Assembly: GCF_009906955.1 (NCBI RefSeq)
Contig: NZ_CP047656.1
Coordinates: 1,054,001-1,118,000, forward strand
Length of the DNA stretch: 64,000 nt
Direction of reading: 5' to 3'
Origin: Paraglaciecola mesophila
GTDB lineage: Bacteria; Pseudomonadota; Gammaproteobacteria; Enterobacterales; Alteromonadaceae
The notes under the pieces were generated by a model. That model saw only the letters and a program-made list of their open reading frames with translations, was not told the origin of the DNA and did no database searches. A program made the position numbers and the translations under genes. This document shows positions 1 to 8,613 of this stretch, one piece after another. Every line of letters starts with the position of its first letter. Positions within the stretch are counted from its first letter, which is position 1.

Positions 1-735
1 ACACCACCAGTCTTCACAGTATTGCTCACCGCGGTTGGTGGAGTCTGAATCTGCATATTCAGCTGATAAACTTAAAAAGCCATTGTCACCTAACGAGAAA
101 CCTAGGTTACCCGTTAGCGTGATTTGCTCACCATCACCTTCGTAGTATTGCCCCGCGTCAACTGAAAACGAGCCGCCTTCGTCATTGTCTTTTAATACAA
201 AGTTAATAACCCCTGCGATAGCATCTGAGCCGTATTGGGCTGCAGCACCATCTCGCAATACTTCGACGCCTTTAAGGGCAGATGATGGAATGGTAGCAAT
301 ATCAGGACCTTGTGTACCAGAACCCCCAATTTGTACCAAAGCAGAACGATGACGGCGTTTAGAGTTAACGAGTACCAAGGTTTTATCCGTTGGCATACCG
401 CGTAACGTTGCTGGGCGAATAAAAGACGCACCATCAGAAATAGGCTGGCGCTGTAACGAATATGACGGAACTAAGGTTTTTAATATGTCATTGGTGTCCG
501 AGAACGGAACAGCAGCTAGGTCGTCTTCACTCAAAACATCAACCGGTACAGGTGAGTCAGCGAGTGAGCGAGGAGCACCACGTGAGCCGGTAATAACGAC
601 CTTCTCGTAAGCAGCGGCGGCTTCATCTGGCGTTTGGGTTTCTTGTGCGATTGCTGATGAAATAGCAACAGAACTCATTGCGCAGGTCACCAACCCGGTT
701 TTTATTGCTTTGCTAAGTTTATTTTGCTTAAGCAT
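1..735 (-). CDS. TonB-dependent outer-membrane receptor, N-terminal part (cut by window edge)
   Basis: Outer-membrane active transporter for a ligand that cannot be told from this fragment; energised by TonB-ExbBD. 245 codons run from an ATG at 735 to the window edge with no stop. The start is preceded by an AAAGGTG ribosome site. Visible: a signal peptide (about residues 1-31, basic then hydrophobic, ending SAIAQ), a TonB-box-like stretch KVVITGSR just after it, and the plug domain with its usual signatures (LRGMP, VEVLRDGAAAQYGSDAIAG). The beta barrel lies outside the window. It follows the exported RidA gene by 104 bp on the same strand, so it may be the last gene of the amine oxidase operon and supply its substrate. 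That link is inference. Confidence 0.9.
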   Translation of the reverse strand, partial: MLKQNKLSKAIKTGLVTCAMSSVAISSAIAQETQTPDEAAAAYEKVVITGSRGAPRSLADSPVPVDVLSEDDLAAVPFSDTNDILKTLVPSYSLQRQPISDGASFIRPATLRGMPTDKTLVLVNSKRRHRSALVQIGGSGTQGPDIATIPSSALKGVEVLRDGAAAQYGSDAIAGVINFVLKDNDEGGSFSVDAGQYYEGDGEQITLTGNLGFSLGDNGFLSLSAEYADSDSTNRGEQYCEDWWC

Positions 736-801
736 GTGTGTTCACCTTTTTTATTTTTAATCTCTGCGAGCTAATTAACTTGGCTTTCCGTTATTGCACA
801 G

Positions 802-820
802 CCTGCTCGTCCCGAGCAGG
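802..820 (-). promoter_or_regulatory. GC-rich hairpin between ridA-like gene and receptor gene
   Basis: Perfect 8-bp inverted repeat CCTGCTCG / CGAGCAGG with a 3-base loop, in the 104-bp gap between the RidA stop codon and the receptor start. No T-run follows it on the minus strand, so it is not a classical intrinsic terminator. It could be an RNA-stability or attenuation element that lowers or protects receptor mRNA. Function is inferred. Confidence 0.5.
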
Positions 821-839
821 TCTCCTATCAAACTGGTTT

Positions 840-1349
840 TTACTCTGGCTTAGCCAGCACCACTTCAATTTCTATTAGCATGTTCGGACCACCTGCCAAA
901 CCTGCGATTTGAAAAGCAGAACGCGACGGTTTATTTGGCTGCTCCTTCGTACCGAAGTACTTGGTGTATGCCTTCATAAATCCACCGAAGTCCATCTTTC
1001 CATCCATGGTAGGGTCACCTACCATGAACACCTGCATTTTGACGACATCGCCAAAATCAACGCCTAAGTCTTTAAACGAGCTCTCTAGTCGTTTAAATAC
1101 ACTCAAGGCTTGGGTTTCCGTGTCGCCGTAATATTCACGACTGCCTTTCTCTGCATCTGGATTAACTGGGCCTGGGGTCATACCCGCATGAAAAATCAAT
1201 GTGGTATCAGGGGTGACTTCAACCGCACGGGAGATAGGAAACGGGTTGTTATTAGGTAAAGCATGACGCGTGACTTCTGCAAAGCTGCTAGCACTAAATA
1301 ATGCGGCAGTTGCGGCGACTAAAATGCGTTTTTTCATGGTTTTGTTCAT
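840..1349 (-). CDS. Exported RidA-family (YjgF/YER057c/UK114) protein
   Basis: 169 aa. RidA proteins hydrolyse reactive enamines/imines to ketones plus ammonia. The RidA fold features are here: the segment around PSRSAF holds the family's active-site arginine and IEIEV near the C terminus holds the conserved glutamate. Unlike most RidA proteins it has a clear Sec signal peptide (MKKR, hydrophobic AATAALFSA, cleavage after SSFA, about residue 24), so it should act in the periplasm. ATG at 1349 has GGAG about 10 bases upstream; a second ATG at 1337 is possible. It sits 19 bp after the cytochrome c gene on the same strand, and the upstream oxidase would release the imine that RidA handles. Family is secure; substrate unknown. 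Confidence 0.9.
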   Translation of the reverse strand: MNKTMKKRILVAATAALFSASSFAEVTRHALPNNNPFPISRAVEVTPDTTLIFHAGMTPGPVNPDAEKGSREYYGDTETQALSVFKRLESSFKDLGVDFGDVVKMQVFMVGDPTMDGKMDFGGFMKAYTKYFGTKEQPNKPSRSAFQIAGLAGGPNMLIEIEVVLAKPE

Positions 1350-1368
1350 CTAAAGGTAACTCCTGGTT

Positions 1369-1983
1369 TTATTTAAGTTGGCTGATATACGCTGCGAGGT
1401 TTACCGCATCAGGATCAGATTGCACCATGGAAACGGCGGCTTTCATTTGTTGTCCGTACACGTCTTTTTGGTCTGAACCGCGAATACCTGCACGAAAGTG
1501 ATTAATTTGTGTCAGCAAATACCAGTCATTTATACCCTTAAGGCGCGGAGCGCCCATGGCTTGATTTCCTGCACCATTGACACCGTGGCAAGCTGCGCAG
1601 CCTTGATATAGATTTTTTCCTGCTTCTATATCACCATGGATAGTGGGCTCTGGTGCCGGCGACTCGGTTTTACCAATCCAGTTAGCGATAGCGGAGATAT
1701 CGCTCGGAGTTAAATGACGCGTCATAGCCTGCATTTCGCTGCCAGTCACATCGCTGGTGTGTGCCCCGCGAATACCTTGCTTGAAATTATTTAACTGACG
1801 TTCGATATACCATTTAGACAATCCGCCTAAGCGCGGTGCTTTAATATTGGCGTTGCCCTTTAATTGGCTTCCGTGGCAGACAGTGCAGTATTCGAGTCCT
1901 GCAGGTGTAGGTACTTCAGAGGCACGCACCATACTTGCTGTGCCAGCAAACAAGAGAATGAAGAGTGTAGATTTAAGCGACAT
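1369..1983 (-). CDS. Periplasmic diheme cytochrome c (c4-like)
   Basis: 204 aa from the ATG at 1983, which has an AGCGGAG ribosome site about 10 bases upstream; a longer in-frame reading to 2019 exists but would put residues before the signal peptide. Signal peptide about residues 1-21. Two CXXCH haem-binding motifs: CTVCH (33-37) and CAACH (129-133), each followed by a similar half (APRLGG...WY...QL..F..GIRG...D..G.QM and the second equivalent), so the protein is a tandem duplication of a class I cytochrome c domain as in cytochromes c4. Its start overlaps the end of the FAD oxidase gene by 11 bp, indicating translational coupling. Likely the electron acceptor of that oxidase, passing electrons to a terminal oxidase (inference). 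Confidence 0.93.
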   Translation of the reverse strand: MSLKSTLFILLFAGTASMVRASEVPTPAGLEYCTVCHGSQLKGNANIKAPRLGGLSKWYIERQLNNFKQGIRGAHTSDVTGSEMQAMTRHLTPSDISAIANWIGKTESPAPEPTIHGDIEAGKNLYQGCAACHGVNGAGNQAMGAPRLKGINDWYLLTQINHFRAGIRGSDQKDVYGQQMKAAVSMVQSDPDAVNLAAYISQLK

Positions 1984-3562
1984 GACTGGCTGCTCCGCTT
2001 TTAGTGTGTGAACTGACAAGTTGGTTGAACTGTTTCAGAGCTTGCTCACTAGAGGCCAAGGCTCCCTCTTGCCAACCACTGTGGTGACTTATTTGATCGC
2101 CAATCATGAAGTGACGACCTTCCGGCTTTTGCAACAGGTGATAATATTTATCGAAATCTTCAGGGCTCATGCGCATACCACAACCCATTTGGTGATTCAT
2201 ACGGGCCCAAGGAATACTGATACCGTTTTCGATGTATTTACTGCACCCAGGATGGATTTTCTCTGCGGATAGCGCCCCAGCGGTCAGTCGCTCTTGTGGG
2301 GTCATTTTTTCAAATATGCCGCTGACTTTAGCGTCCCAAGTATATGCTCCTAGTAAAATGCCTTTTTGCGCATGAATATCATGCGACGGATACCACAATT
2401 GATTGATAGGGTCAGTGGTATAACTAATACCGCCGTAAATACCATCACGCTCCCAAAAACGCTCACTCATCTGATAGGCAATTTTAAATAAATGCCCGCG
2501 TTTCACGCTGTCTAAGCCGGCTTGATAGGTTTCAGAGAAATTATTGTCGATTCCCGCCATGAAATAAGCCGGAATGTTGTTGAAACAGTAATCTGCTTGA
2601 ACCGTGTGCAGTTTGCCACCTTGCTCATAAGTCACCTCAACACCGTTATCACGGTTAAAGATTTTCTTCACTTGCGCGTTGAGTACAGGTTGGGTTTTGA
2701 GGTGACGTAAAAAGCCTTTGATCACACCGTCCATTCCCCCGACAGGCTCCATTAGCGGCTCGCACCAATCGTACAGCTCTGCTCCTAAAAGCCCGCCATA
2801 CCAAAACTGGCTATCGAGCATGGCTTTTAATTCAATTGGTGCGTGGGGAGTCGGAAATTCCAGCATGCGATCAGTCGTAGAGCCTGCTCGCTCACTACCA
2901 ATGTATTTACCGTTTTCGGTTAAGTCACCATAGGTTTGCGAAAACTTCATGAGTTTCGCGACGTCTTCTTCAGACATCATTTGATCAAAGTTATGTGAGT
3001 CTGCTGACTTCCACAGTAACTCTGACATTAACCCGCGCACATCTGTGTGGTATTCAATAATACGCTTTGGTTTACCGTCTAAGGAGTTGTCGTCATGAAA
3101 ATATGCCATCTTGCTGCTGTTGGCTTTGATCTGTAACGGTACATTCAATGCTCTGCAATAGTGCAACAAACGTCTATGGTGGCCAGGAATACGTGCAGGA
3201 CCGCAGTTAAAATACAAATTATCTTGTTTATCAAATTGGCAAATTTGGGTATTGCCCATTTCATCGATTTTGTCGCCGTTGCGCACGGTTAAGTTACGCC
3301 CGCCAGGTCTAAACGAGGCTTCTAAGATTGTGCAATGAATACCCGCTTTTTCGAGCTCAAGTGCAGTGGCTAATCCCGCTACACCGGCTCCTAGAATAAG
3401 GGCTGTAGGTTGTTCGCCTTTAGCGGCAGGTGTGATGTGAACAGGCCCAGAATAACTATCATCAGGCATTAACCCTAAGGCAAGACTGGTTTTAAGTAAT
3501 GCTGATGAACCGCCTGCTGCCCCTACATAATTGAGAAATTGTCTTCGAGTAATATTTAGCAT
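1973..3562 (-). CDS. Tat-exported FAD-dependent amine/L-amino-acid oxidase
   Basis: 529 aa flavoprotein of the monoamine/L-amino-acid oxidase family. A twin-arginine signal (TRRQFL, residues 5-10) is followed by an Ala/Gly-rich hydrophobic stretch, so it is exported folded with its cofactor. The dinucleotide-binding GAGVAG (58-63), an acidic residue at about 81 for the ribose, and RPGGR (85-89) mark the FAD site. The C terminus has the usual flavin-contact region (GDQISHHSGWQEGALASSEQA). The enzyme would oxidise a C-N bond to an imine. First gene of the oxidase-cytochrome-RidA(-receptor) set and divergent from a LysR regulator. A dehydrogenase using the adjacent cytochrome rather than O2 is plausible. 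Substrate unknown. Confidence 0.92.
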   Translation of the reverse strand: MLNITRRQFLNYVGAAGGSSALLKTSLALGLMPDDSYSGPVHITPAAKGEQPTALILGAGVAGLATALELEKAGIHCTILEASFRPGGRNLTVRNGDKIDEMGNTQICQFDKQDNLYFNCGPARIPGHHRRLLHYCRALNVPLQIKANSSKMAYFHDDNSLDGKPKRIIEYHTDVRGLMSELLWKSADSHNFDQMMSEEDVAKLMKFSQTYGDLTENGKYIGSERAGSTTDRMLEFPTPHAPIELKAMLDSQFWYGGLLGAELYDWCEPLMEPVGGMDGVIKGFLRHLKTQPVLNAQVKKIFNRDNGVEVTYEQGGKLHTVQADYCFNNIPAYFMAGIDNNFSETYQAGLDSVKRGHLFKIAYQMSERFWERDGIYGGISYTTDPINQLWYPSHDIHAQKGILLGAYTWDAKVSGIFEKMTPQERLTAGALSAEKIHPGCSKYIENGISIPWARMNHQMGCGMRMSPEDFDKYYHLLQKPEGRHFMIGDQISHHSGWQEGALASSEQALKQFNQLVSSHTKSGAASHVA

Positions 3563-3988
3563 AAGCGTTCTAACGTACTTCCTAATTTATCGTTCTAATG
3601 AGTTGCAAAATCAGGTTTATATGCTAACGACACGCATCAAATCACAGAACGCACAATAGTATTGTGCCGCCCCATATTTTTTTTATACCCCTTAATTTAT
3701 AAGGGATTGAGTGACACTAAAGGGAAAATAAAGAAGCTTCTAAGCCGTATCCTTTACAAAAAAGCATAAGTTATGCGGCATTAAAATTGCTCTTCTCCTC
3801 GTAACGTTAGTTAACAACGATAAGTAACGCATTTGGTAGCGAAGCATGATTCCATTCTTTACTGAGAACTGACTCTTTATTTGGAGCATAAGCTCAATCA
3901 TAGAGCATATGCCAGATCGGCACTTAATTTGCTGCCATGTATTTACTAGGCAATTATTTGAACAAAACAGCGTGAATTTGGGTACTGA
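3563..3988. promoter_or_regulatory. Divergent intergenic region, oxidase operon / LysR gene
   Basis: A 426-bp region between the divergently transcribed FAD oxidase and LysR-type regulator genes. It should hold both promoters and the LysR binding site (T-N11-A type). It is A+T rich with long T/A runs near 3678. I could not pick one LysR box with confidence. Confidence 0.5.
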
Positions 3989-4987
3989 ATGAATACAAAA
4001 CAATTAGAGTATTTTTTGGCCACAGTTGAGCAAGGAAGTATTTCAAGTGCAGCTAAGGTGCTAGACGTCGCGCAACCTGCGATCAGTTTACAATTGGCGA
4101 ACTTAGAACATGAATTAAAAATCAAATTATTCGAGCGGAATTTTCGCGGAGTATCTCTTACGCTTGCAGGAACGCAGTTTGAAGAACATGCGCGGTTAAT
4201 TTTAAACCAAATTAACACCGCAAAATTCGATCTTATAGGCCTACAAACCGAGTGCAAAGGCAAAGTCGTTATCGGCCTTAGCCAGTCATTGTGCAATGTG
4301 TTGTCAGTGCAACTACAAACCGAATTAGAACATCGTTTCCCCAACGTCGAATTGGCATTTAGGGTGGGCCCATCCTATATGGTAGAAAGCTGGTTTGCTG
4401 AGCAACAAATTGATATTGCCCTGTGTTACAACGTTGAGTTGAGCAAACATGCCGCCAGCTCACTGGCGCTGATGAACGAAAATTTGTATCTGTATATCTC
4501 ACCACGTCCAAAAAACCCAAGTTACAGTGAGCTAACCTTGTATGGCTCAATTCCCTTCGAAGCGTTGCAAGATTATGAATTATTTATGCCCGACCGCAGA
4601 GATGCTTTGCCTAAGCTACTTGAAGAACAAGCACACAAGCGAGGGATTAAGTTGAAAACGCGAAATGCATTTGGCCAGTTAATGACCACCTTACATTACA
4701 TTTCCCAAGGCTTCGGCTTAGCCATATACCCCTCTTCTGCAACCTGTCATCTAGAAGTTAATCATCAAATCAGGGCGATAAAAATAACTGAACCAGAATT
4801 AAAGCGTGAAGTGTATTTGCGCCTAGCAGATCATCAACATAAAAATCCTGCGGTAGCGGCTGTTTTTGAGCTTATTCGCGAAACCACGGCAAACTTGCAT
4901 GCAGATAACAGCTGGCGAGGTGAATTATTGGATAGCAAATACCAACAGCAGTCTGTGATTAATATTGAATCCGCCGTGGCCGGCTAG
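3989..4987 (+). CDS. LysR-type transcriptional regulator (Nac/CbbR-like)
   Basis: 332 aa. N-terminal winged helix-turn-helix (residues about 3-60: QLEYFLATVEQGSISSAAK, then AQPAISLQL and LFERN) followed by the two-lobe substrate-binding domain, from about residue 90 (GKVVIGLSQS) onwards. The N-terminal style resembles the Nac/Cbl group of nitrogen or sulfur regulators. ATG at 3989; no strong Shine-Dalgarno is visible. It is divergent from the amine oxidase operon, the classic layout for a LysR regulator of its neighbour; the inducer could be the amine or its oxidation product. The C-terminal 30 residues after the domain look unstructured. Confidence 0.93.
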   Translation: MNTKQLEYFLATVEQGSISSAAKVLDVAQPAISLQLANLEHELKIKLFERNFRGVSLTLAGTQFEEHARLILNQINTAKFDLIGLQTECKGKVVIGLSQSLCNVLSVQLQTELEHRFPNVELAFRVGPSYMVESWFAEQQIDIALCYNVELSKHAASSLALMNENLYLYISPRPKNPSYSELTLYGSIPFEALQDYELFMPDRRDALPKLLEEQAHKRGIKLKTRNAFGQLMTTLHYISQGFGLAIYPSSATCHLEVNHQIRAIKITEPELKREVYLRLADHQHKNPAVAAVFELIRETTANLHADNSWRGELLDSKYQQQSVINIESAVAG

Positions 4988-5010
4988 GTGTTTGCTACCT
5001 AGCCTCTTTT
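4982..5010 (+). terminator. Intrinsic terminator of the LysR gene
   Basis: Inverted repeat GGCTAGG / CCTAGCC with a 9-base loop followed by TCTTTT. The left arm overlaps the TAG stop codon of the LysR gene. Confidence 0.7.
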
Positions 5011-5039
5011 ACTGACTATATTTAGCAGCTAAAGCAGCC

Positions 5040-5366
5040 CTAGCGTAAAATATGTAGCGCTTGGGCTCCGCTCATTCCCGTTTCTACACCTAATTGACGT
5101 GCCGCTTTTGATACTTGGGTTACCGGTCTTTGTAACATATCATCATGGGTTTTCACTCCTGAGACTATAGCGCATGCTTCACCGGTTTTTTCGCACGTTT
5201 TCACGTCAACGTAAGCACACGCAAGTAGCCCTTTGGAGCCCTGTATGGTTAGCAAAGGTAACTCTAATTCAATCCGTTCGCGCTTTAATTCTCCCCAGTT
5301 AAATTCTGACGCTTGAGCCCCAATACTAAACACTAGGCTGAGGGCAGCCCCAATTATCTTCACCAT
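5040..5366 (-). CDS. Exported DUF1805 (YunC-like) protein
   Basis: 108 aa from the ATG at 5366, chosen because GAGGAG lies 5-6 bases upstream; a TTG five codons earlier would lack this. Residues 1-20 form a Sec signal peptide (KIIGAALSLVFSIGAQA). The mature part matches the DUF1805/YunC pattern by eye: LPLLTIQGSKGLLAC, a YVDV segment, GVKTHDDML and GMSGAQAL. Function of that family is not established. YunC homologues in Bacillus are cytoplasmic, so an exported version is unusual. It is convergent with the LysR gene and not obviously part of an operon. Confidence 0.7.
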   Translation of the reverse strand: MVKIIGAALSLVFSIGAQASEFNWGELKRERIELELPLLTIQGSKGLLACAYVDVKTCEKTGEACAIVSGVKTHDDMLQRPVTQVSKAARQLGVETGMSGAQALHILR

Positions 5367-5625
5367 ATATCGACTCCTCAAACATGTTTTATAATAAAGT
5401 AGACGCGAACTTTCGCAGTATTAATGCCAGTCAGGCAGCTCAGTTAAGAGCCGTGAAAATCTTAAGTACTTGATTTTGTTGCACCAAAAGCGAGAAATTA
5501 GCGAGGTGTATTGCACTCATTTGTCGCCACTGTGGGGCGTTCATAACGAGAACGTAGCCTTCATAAGCGCTGCCTTTATAAGCGCTGCAACTAAAAAACC
5601 ACAAGCAAACCTCACAACTTCCGTA

Positions 5626-7002
5626 CTAACGCAACATTGCATAACACAGCAAGCCAACAATACTAGAAATTAAAAAGCTCAAAATGGCCCCTTCTTTAAC
5701 CATATCATTTATGCTGACTTCACCTGAGCCATAGACAATAGCATTGGGCGCAGTAGCAACAGGTAACATAAAAGCACAGCTGGCTGCCATGGCTGCAGGG
5801 ATCATAAATAGCGCAGGGTCGTTATCAGAAGATATTGCAGCCACTGCCAAGATGGGCATAAGCAGTGTTGCAGTGGCGGTATTGCTAGTGATTTCCGTTA
5901 GATAAGTCACGATCAAGCAAATGGCTAAAATAACCATTACGAGGGGCAAATTCGTCAAACCCAGTAACCATTGCCCAAGAATTTCGCTTAAACCAGAAGC
6001 GCTAAATCCTTTTGCTAATGCAATGCCACCCGCAAACAAGAGTAGTACGCCCCATGGGATGTTTTTAGCGGTCCCCCAATCGAGCAATCTGCTGCCTTTT
6101 CCATTGGGAACCACAAACATCACCACAGCAGCGGTTAAGGCGATGGTGCTGTCACCCGCATAAGGAATATCAAACCAGCCGCTCCAACCGCCAAAAGGTT
6201 CGTTGCGGGTTATCCACGCCAGCGCAGTTAAACCAAACACCCATAAGGTTCGCGATTCTTCTTTACGCCAGGGGCCCAGTTCTGGCAATTCAATATCATG
6301 CTCTAATGTCACGTTGCGCGTCAGCCATAATGCGATAATAGGTAAGCTGATTAATACCACCGGCACGCCCACTTTCATCCAGGCTAAAAAACCAAACTCG
6401 TGCCCTGTTTGCTGTTGATAAATACCGGCAAATATCACATTTGGTGGCGTTCCGATCAGGGTTCCCAGTCCACCGACACTCGCTGAGTACGCTATCCCCA
6501 AAATTAAAGCGACTTTTAGTTTCGGGTTGTCTACATGGGATAATACCGCCAATGCCATTGGCAATATAATAAGTACAGTGGCAGTGTTTGAGATCCACAT
6601 GCTTAAGAAACCAGTTGCAAAGGAGAACCCCAATACTAGGCGCCGCCCACTGCTCACCCCTACCATACGCACCATGTAAACGGCTAAACGCTCGTGGGCA
6701 CCACTTCGTTCTAAAGCGGTGGAGAGCATAAACGCCCCCATTAGCAGCAAAATAACGTGACTACCCAACGCTGAGGCAGCAGTGCCATGGTCGAGTACAC
6801 CAAATAACGGTAGTAATGCAAAGGGTACCAACGAAGTAGCAGGAATAGGCAAAGCTTCGCTCACCCACCAAATAACCGTTAATGCCGTAATAGCCGCCGT
6901 AACAGCGGGCAAATATTCAACCAGTGAATAACGTAAAAATCCGTAAAACGCAATCGCCACGACTGGGCCAATCAAAATAAAGTGCTGACGGGTTAACTGC
7001 AT
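5626..7002 (-). CDS. DASS/SLC13 family sodium:anion symporter
   Basis: 458 aa inner-membrane transporter of the divalent anion:Na+ symporter family (CitT/SdcS/NaDC group), carrying dicarboxylates, citrate or sulfate. It has about 11-12 hydrophobic segments and the two inverted-repeat SNT signatures: ISNTATVLIILP in the first half and TSNTATATLLMP in the second, which form the substrate and sodium sites. GTPPNVI in mid-protein is another family hallmark. Start ATG at 7002. It stands alone, flanked by non-coding DNA on both sides. Substrate cannot be decided from sequence; a dicarboxylate is most usual. Confidence 0.9.
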   Translation of the reverse strand: MQLTRQHFILIGPVVAIAFYGFLRYSLVEYLPAVTAAITALTVIWWVSEALPIPATSLVPFALLPLFGVLDHGTAASALGSHVILLLMGAFMLSTALERSGAHERLAVYMVRMVGVSSGRRLVLGFSFATGFLSMWISNTATVLIILPMALAVLSHVDNPKLKVALILGIAYSASVGGLGTLIGTPPNVIFAGIYQQQTGHEFGFLAWMKVGVPVVLISLPIIALWLTRNVTLEHDIELPELGPWRKEESRTLWVFGLTALAWITRNEPFGGWSGWFDIPYAGDSTIALTAAVVMFVVPNGKGSRLLDWGTAKNIPWGVLLLFAGGIALAKGFSASGLSEILGQWLLGLTNLPLVMVILAICLIVTYLTEITSNTATATLLMPILAVAAISSDNDPALFMIPAAMAASCAFMLPVATAPNAIVYGSGEVSINDMVKEGAILSFLISSIVGLLCYAMLR

Positions 7003-7349
7003 AACATGTTCTGTCCTGATGTATTGTCCTAAGAGGTTACTTAGGTTTGACGCATATTTATCTTCCCCCCTGCTTTATGAATATCGATAAAACAGAGCGT
7101 GTTCACAATGAAAAACAATCATAAGGTTTCGCTCAAACGCTAGTTGGCCTCCCGTATTTTGACCCGCCGAGTCATCAATTTAGCCGAGCTATTCGCCTCG
7201 TGTACTGACGTGCTGGCCGTCCGAAAATGCTGCGTGACCTAATGAGCGTCGTGATCTAACCCGCTGCGCAACCTACCCCGCTGCGCAACCTACCCCGCTG
7301 CGCAATCTAACCCGCTGCGCAACTTAGCGTACGGTCTTGAACTAACACC
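7003..7349. other. 347-bp non-coding region with a tandem repeat
   Basis: Between the DASS transporter and nagZ, both minus strand. It holds the transporter promoter region and the 17-bp tandem repeat listed separately. No convincing reading frame or RNA gene was seen. Confidence 0.6.
7260..7327. repeat. Four 17-bp tandem repeats
   Basis: Four head-to-tail copies of a 17-bp unit, consensus CCCGCTGCGCAACCTAC, at 7260-7276, 7277-7293, 7294-7310 and 7311-7327. Copies 1 and 2 are identical; copies 3 and 4 drift at a few positions at their 3' ends. Each unit contains the palindrome TGCGCA. It lies just downstream of nagZ, with no spacers, so it is not a CRISPR array. Confidence 0.95.
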
Positions 7350-8363
7350 TTATTGATTGTAATACTCTTCTAGTGTTCGCAGTGCGCTTGTGTAAGCATC
7401 TGTTTTACCAAGCGCTTTAAAATTAGCGCTTGACGCCTTAGCTAATTTCGGTAAACGCGGATTATGCGGAAAATCACTCGGTAAGCTGTCGATAACTTGC
7501 ACGGCAGCGTCCGGATTATTGCACACCAACACCATGTCACATCCAGCATTTAATGCCGCGCTTGCTCTTGCGGCAAAGTTACCAATAAATGCCGCCCCTT
7601 GCATGGATAAATCATCAGAAAAAATCACGCCTTCAAATTGCATTGCTTTACGTAGGTAGGTTTGAAGCCACACGTTAGAAAATCCTGCAGGCATGTCATG
7701 CACATCAGGGTAAACAACATGTGCGGGCATCACCCCATCGAGTAATCCCATTTCGTTTAAGCGGGTAAAAATCTGCATATCCAACTGAGTGATTTGTTCT
7801 AAGCTGCGATTATCGACTGGCATAGCTATGTGGGAATCTTCTTTTACATTACCGTGCCCGGGAAAGTGTTTACCTGTGGCTTTCATGCCTGCACTGTGCA
7901 TGCCTTTAATGAACTCACTGGCCATCTGAATTAAAGGCTCAGGCTGAGAATGAAAAGAACGATCACCTATTACGTCCGATACACCGTTTAAATCCAATAC
8001 CGGCGCAAAACTTAAATCAATATCAAATGCCAAACACTCGGCTGCCATCAACCAACCAAAGGTTTTGCAGTAGTGTTGGGCTTTAGATAGATCCTCTGCG
8101 CATTGATGGTATATCGCCCCCATTGCAGGAATGGCACTGAAACCATCACGAAAACGTTGTACTCGCCCACCCTCATGATCGACACCGATTAACACCTGAT
8201 TTCGTGCCGCTAAACGAATTTGCGCAATAAGTTGCGCAAGTTGCTTTTGATCATAATAGTTACGGCTGAATAAAATAACGCCACCCACCAGCGGATGGTC
8301 GAGCAACTCTTTGTCATCAGGTGTTAATTCACAACCTGTGACATCTAACATTATTGGTCCCAT
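7350..8363 (-). CDS. nagZ: Beta-N-acetylhexosaminidase NagZ (cell-wall recycling)
   Basis: 337 aa, full length for NagZ (about 340). A cytoplasmic glycoside hydrolase of family GH3 that removes N-acetylglucosamine from anhydro-muropeptides during peptidoglycan recycling; its product can induce AmpC beta-lactamase in species with AmpR. The N terminus matches enterobacterial NagZ (MGPIMLDV, HPLVGGVILFSRNY). The KHFPGHG motif (165-171) with D176 and H178 forms the flexible catalytic loop, and SDDLSM (249-254) holds the aspartate nucleophile. Start ATG at 8363. Divergent from nadK. No signal peptide, as expected. Confidence 0.95.
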   Translation of the reverse strand: MGPIMLDVTGCELTPDDKELLDHPLVGGVILFSRNYYDQKQLAQLIAQIRLAARNQVLIGVDHEGGRVQRFRDGFSAIPAMGAIYHQCAEDLSKAQHYCKTFGWLMAAECLAFDIDLSFAPVLDLNGVSDVIGDRSFHSQPEPLIQMASEFIKGMHSAGMKATGKHFPGHGNVKEDSHIAMPVDNRSLEQITQLDMQIFTRLNEMGLLDGVMPAHVVYPDVHDMPAGFSNVWLQTYLRKAMQFEGVIFSDDLSMQGAAFIGNFAARASAALNAGCDMVLVCNNPDAAVQVIDSLPSDFPHNPRLPKLAKASSANFKALGKTDAYTSALRTLEEYYNQ

Positions 8364-8613
8364 GAATCATCTTATAACGCGTTAAATTAAATCCACTATA
8401 AGAGAAGCCGTTAAATAAACAAAGTCTCAAACGCCCCTTAATAGATTAAAGTGCAAATTATTCTTAAATAGCGCCTAGACAATAAACAAACACGCATAAT
8501 CTGCGCACAAATCAAGCGTTAGAACCCTTAGAAAAATCATAGACATAAAAATGTATGACATTCCGCGCTGGGCATGATTATACTAGGTAAAATCGTTATT
8601 TTATTGAGTGACT

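Noticed and set aside
3740-4344. Minus-strand frames overlapping the LysR gene and its upstream region
   Set aside because: No ribosome sites or family patterns; the plus-strand LysR gene is unmistakable.
7260-7327. Possible CRISPR array
   Set aside because: The 17-bp units are directly joined with no spacers, and no cas genes are near.
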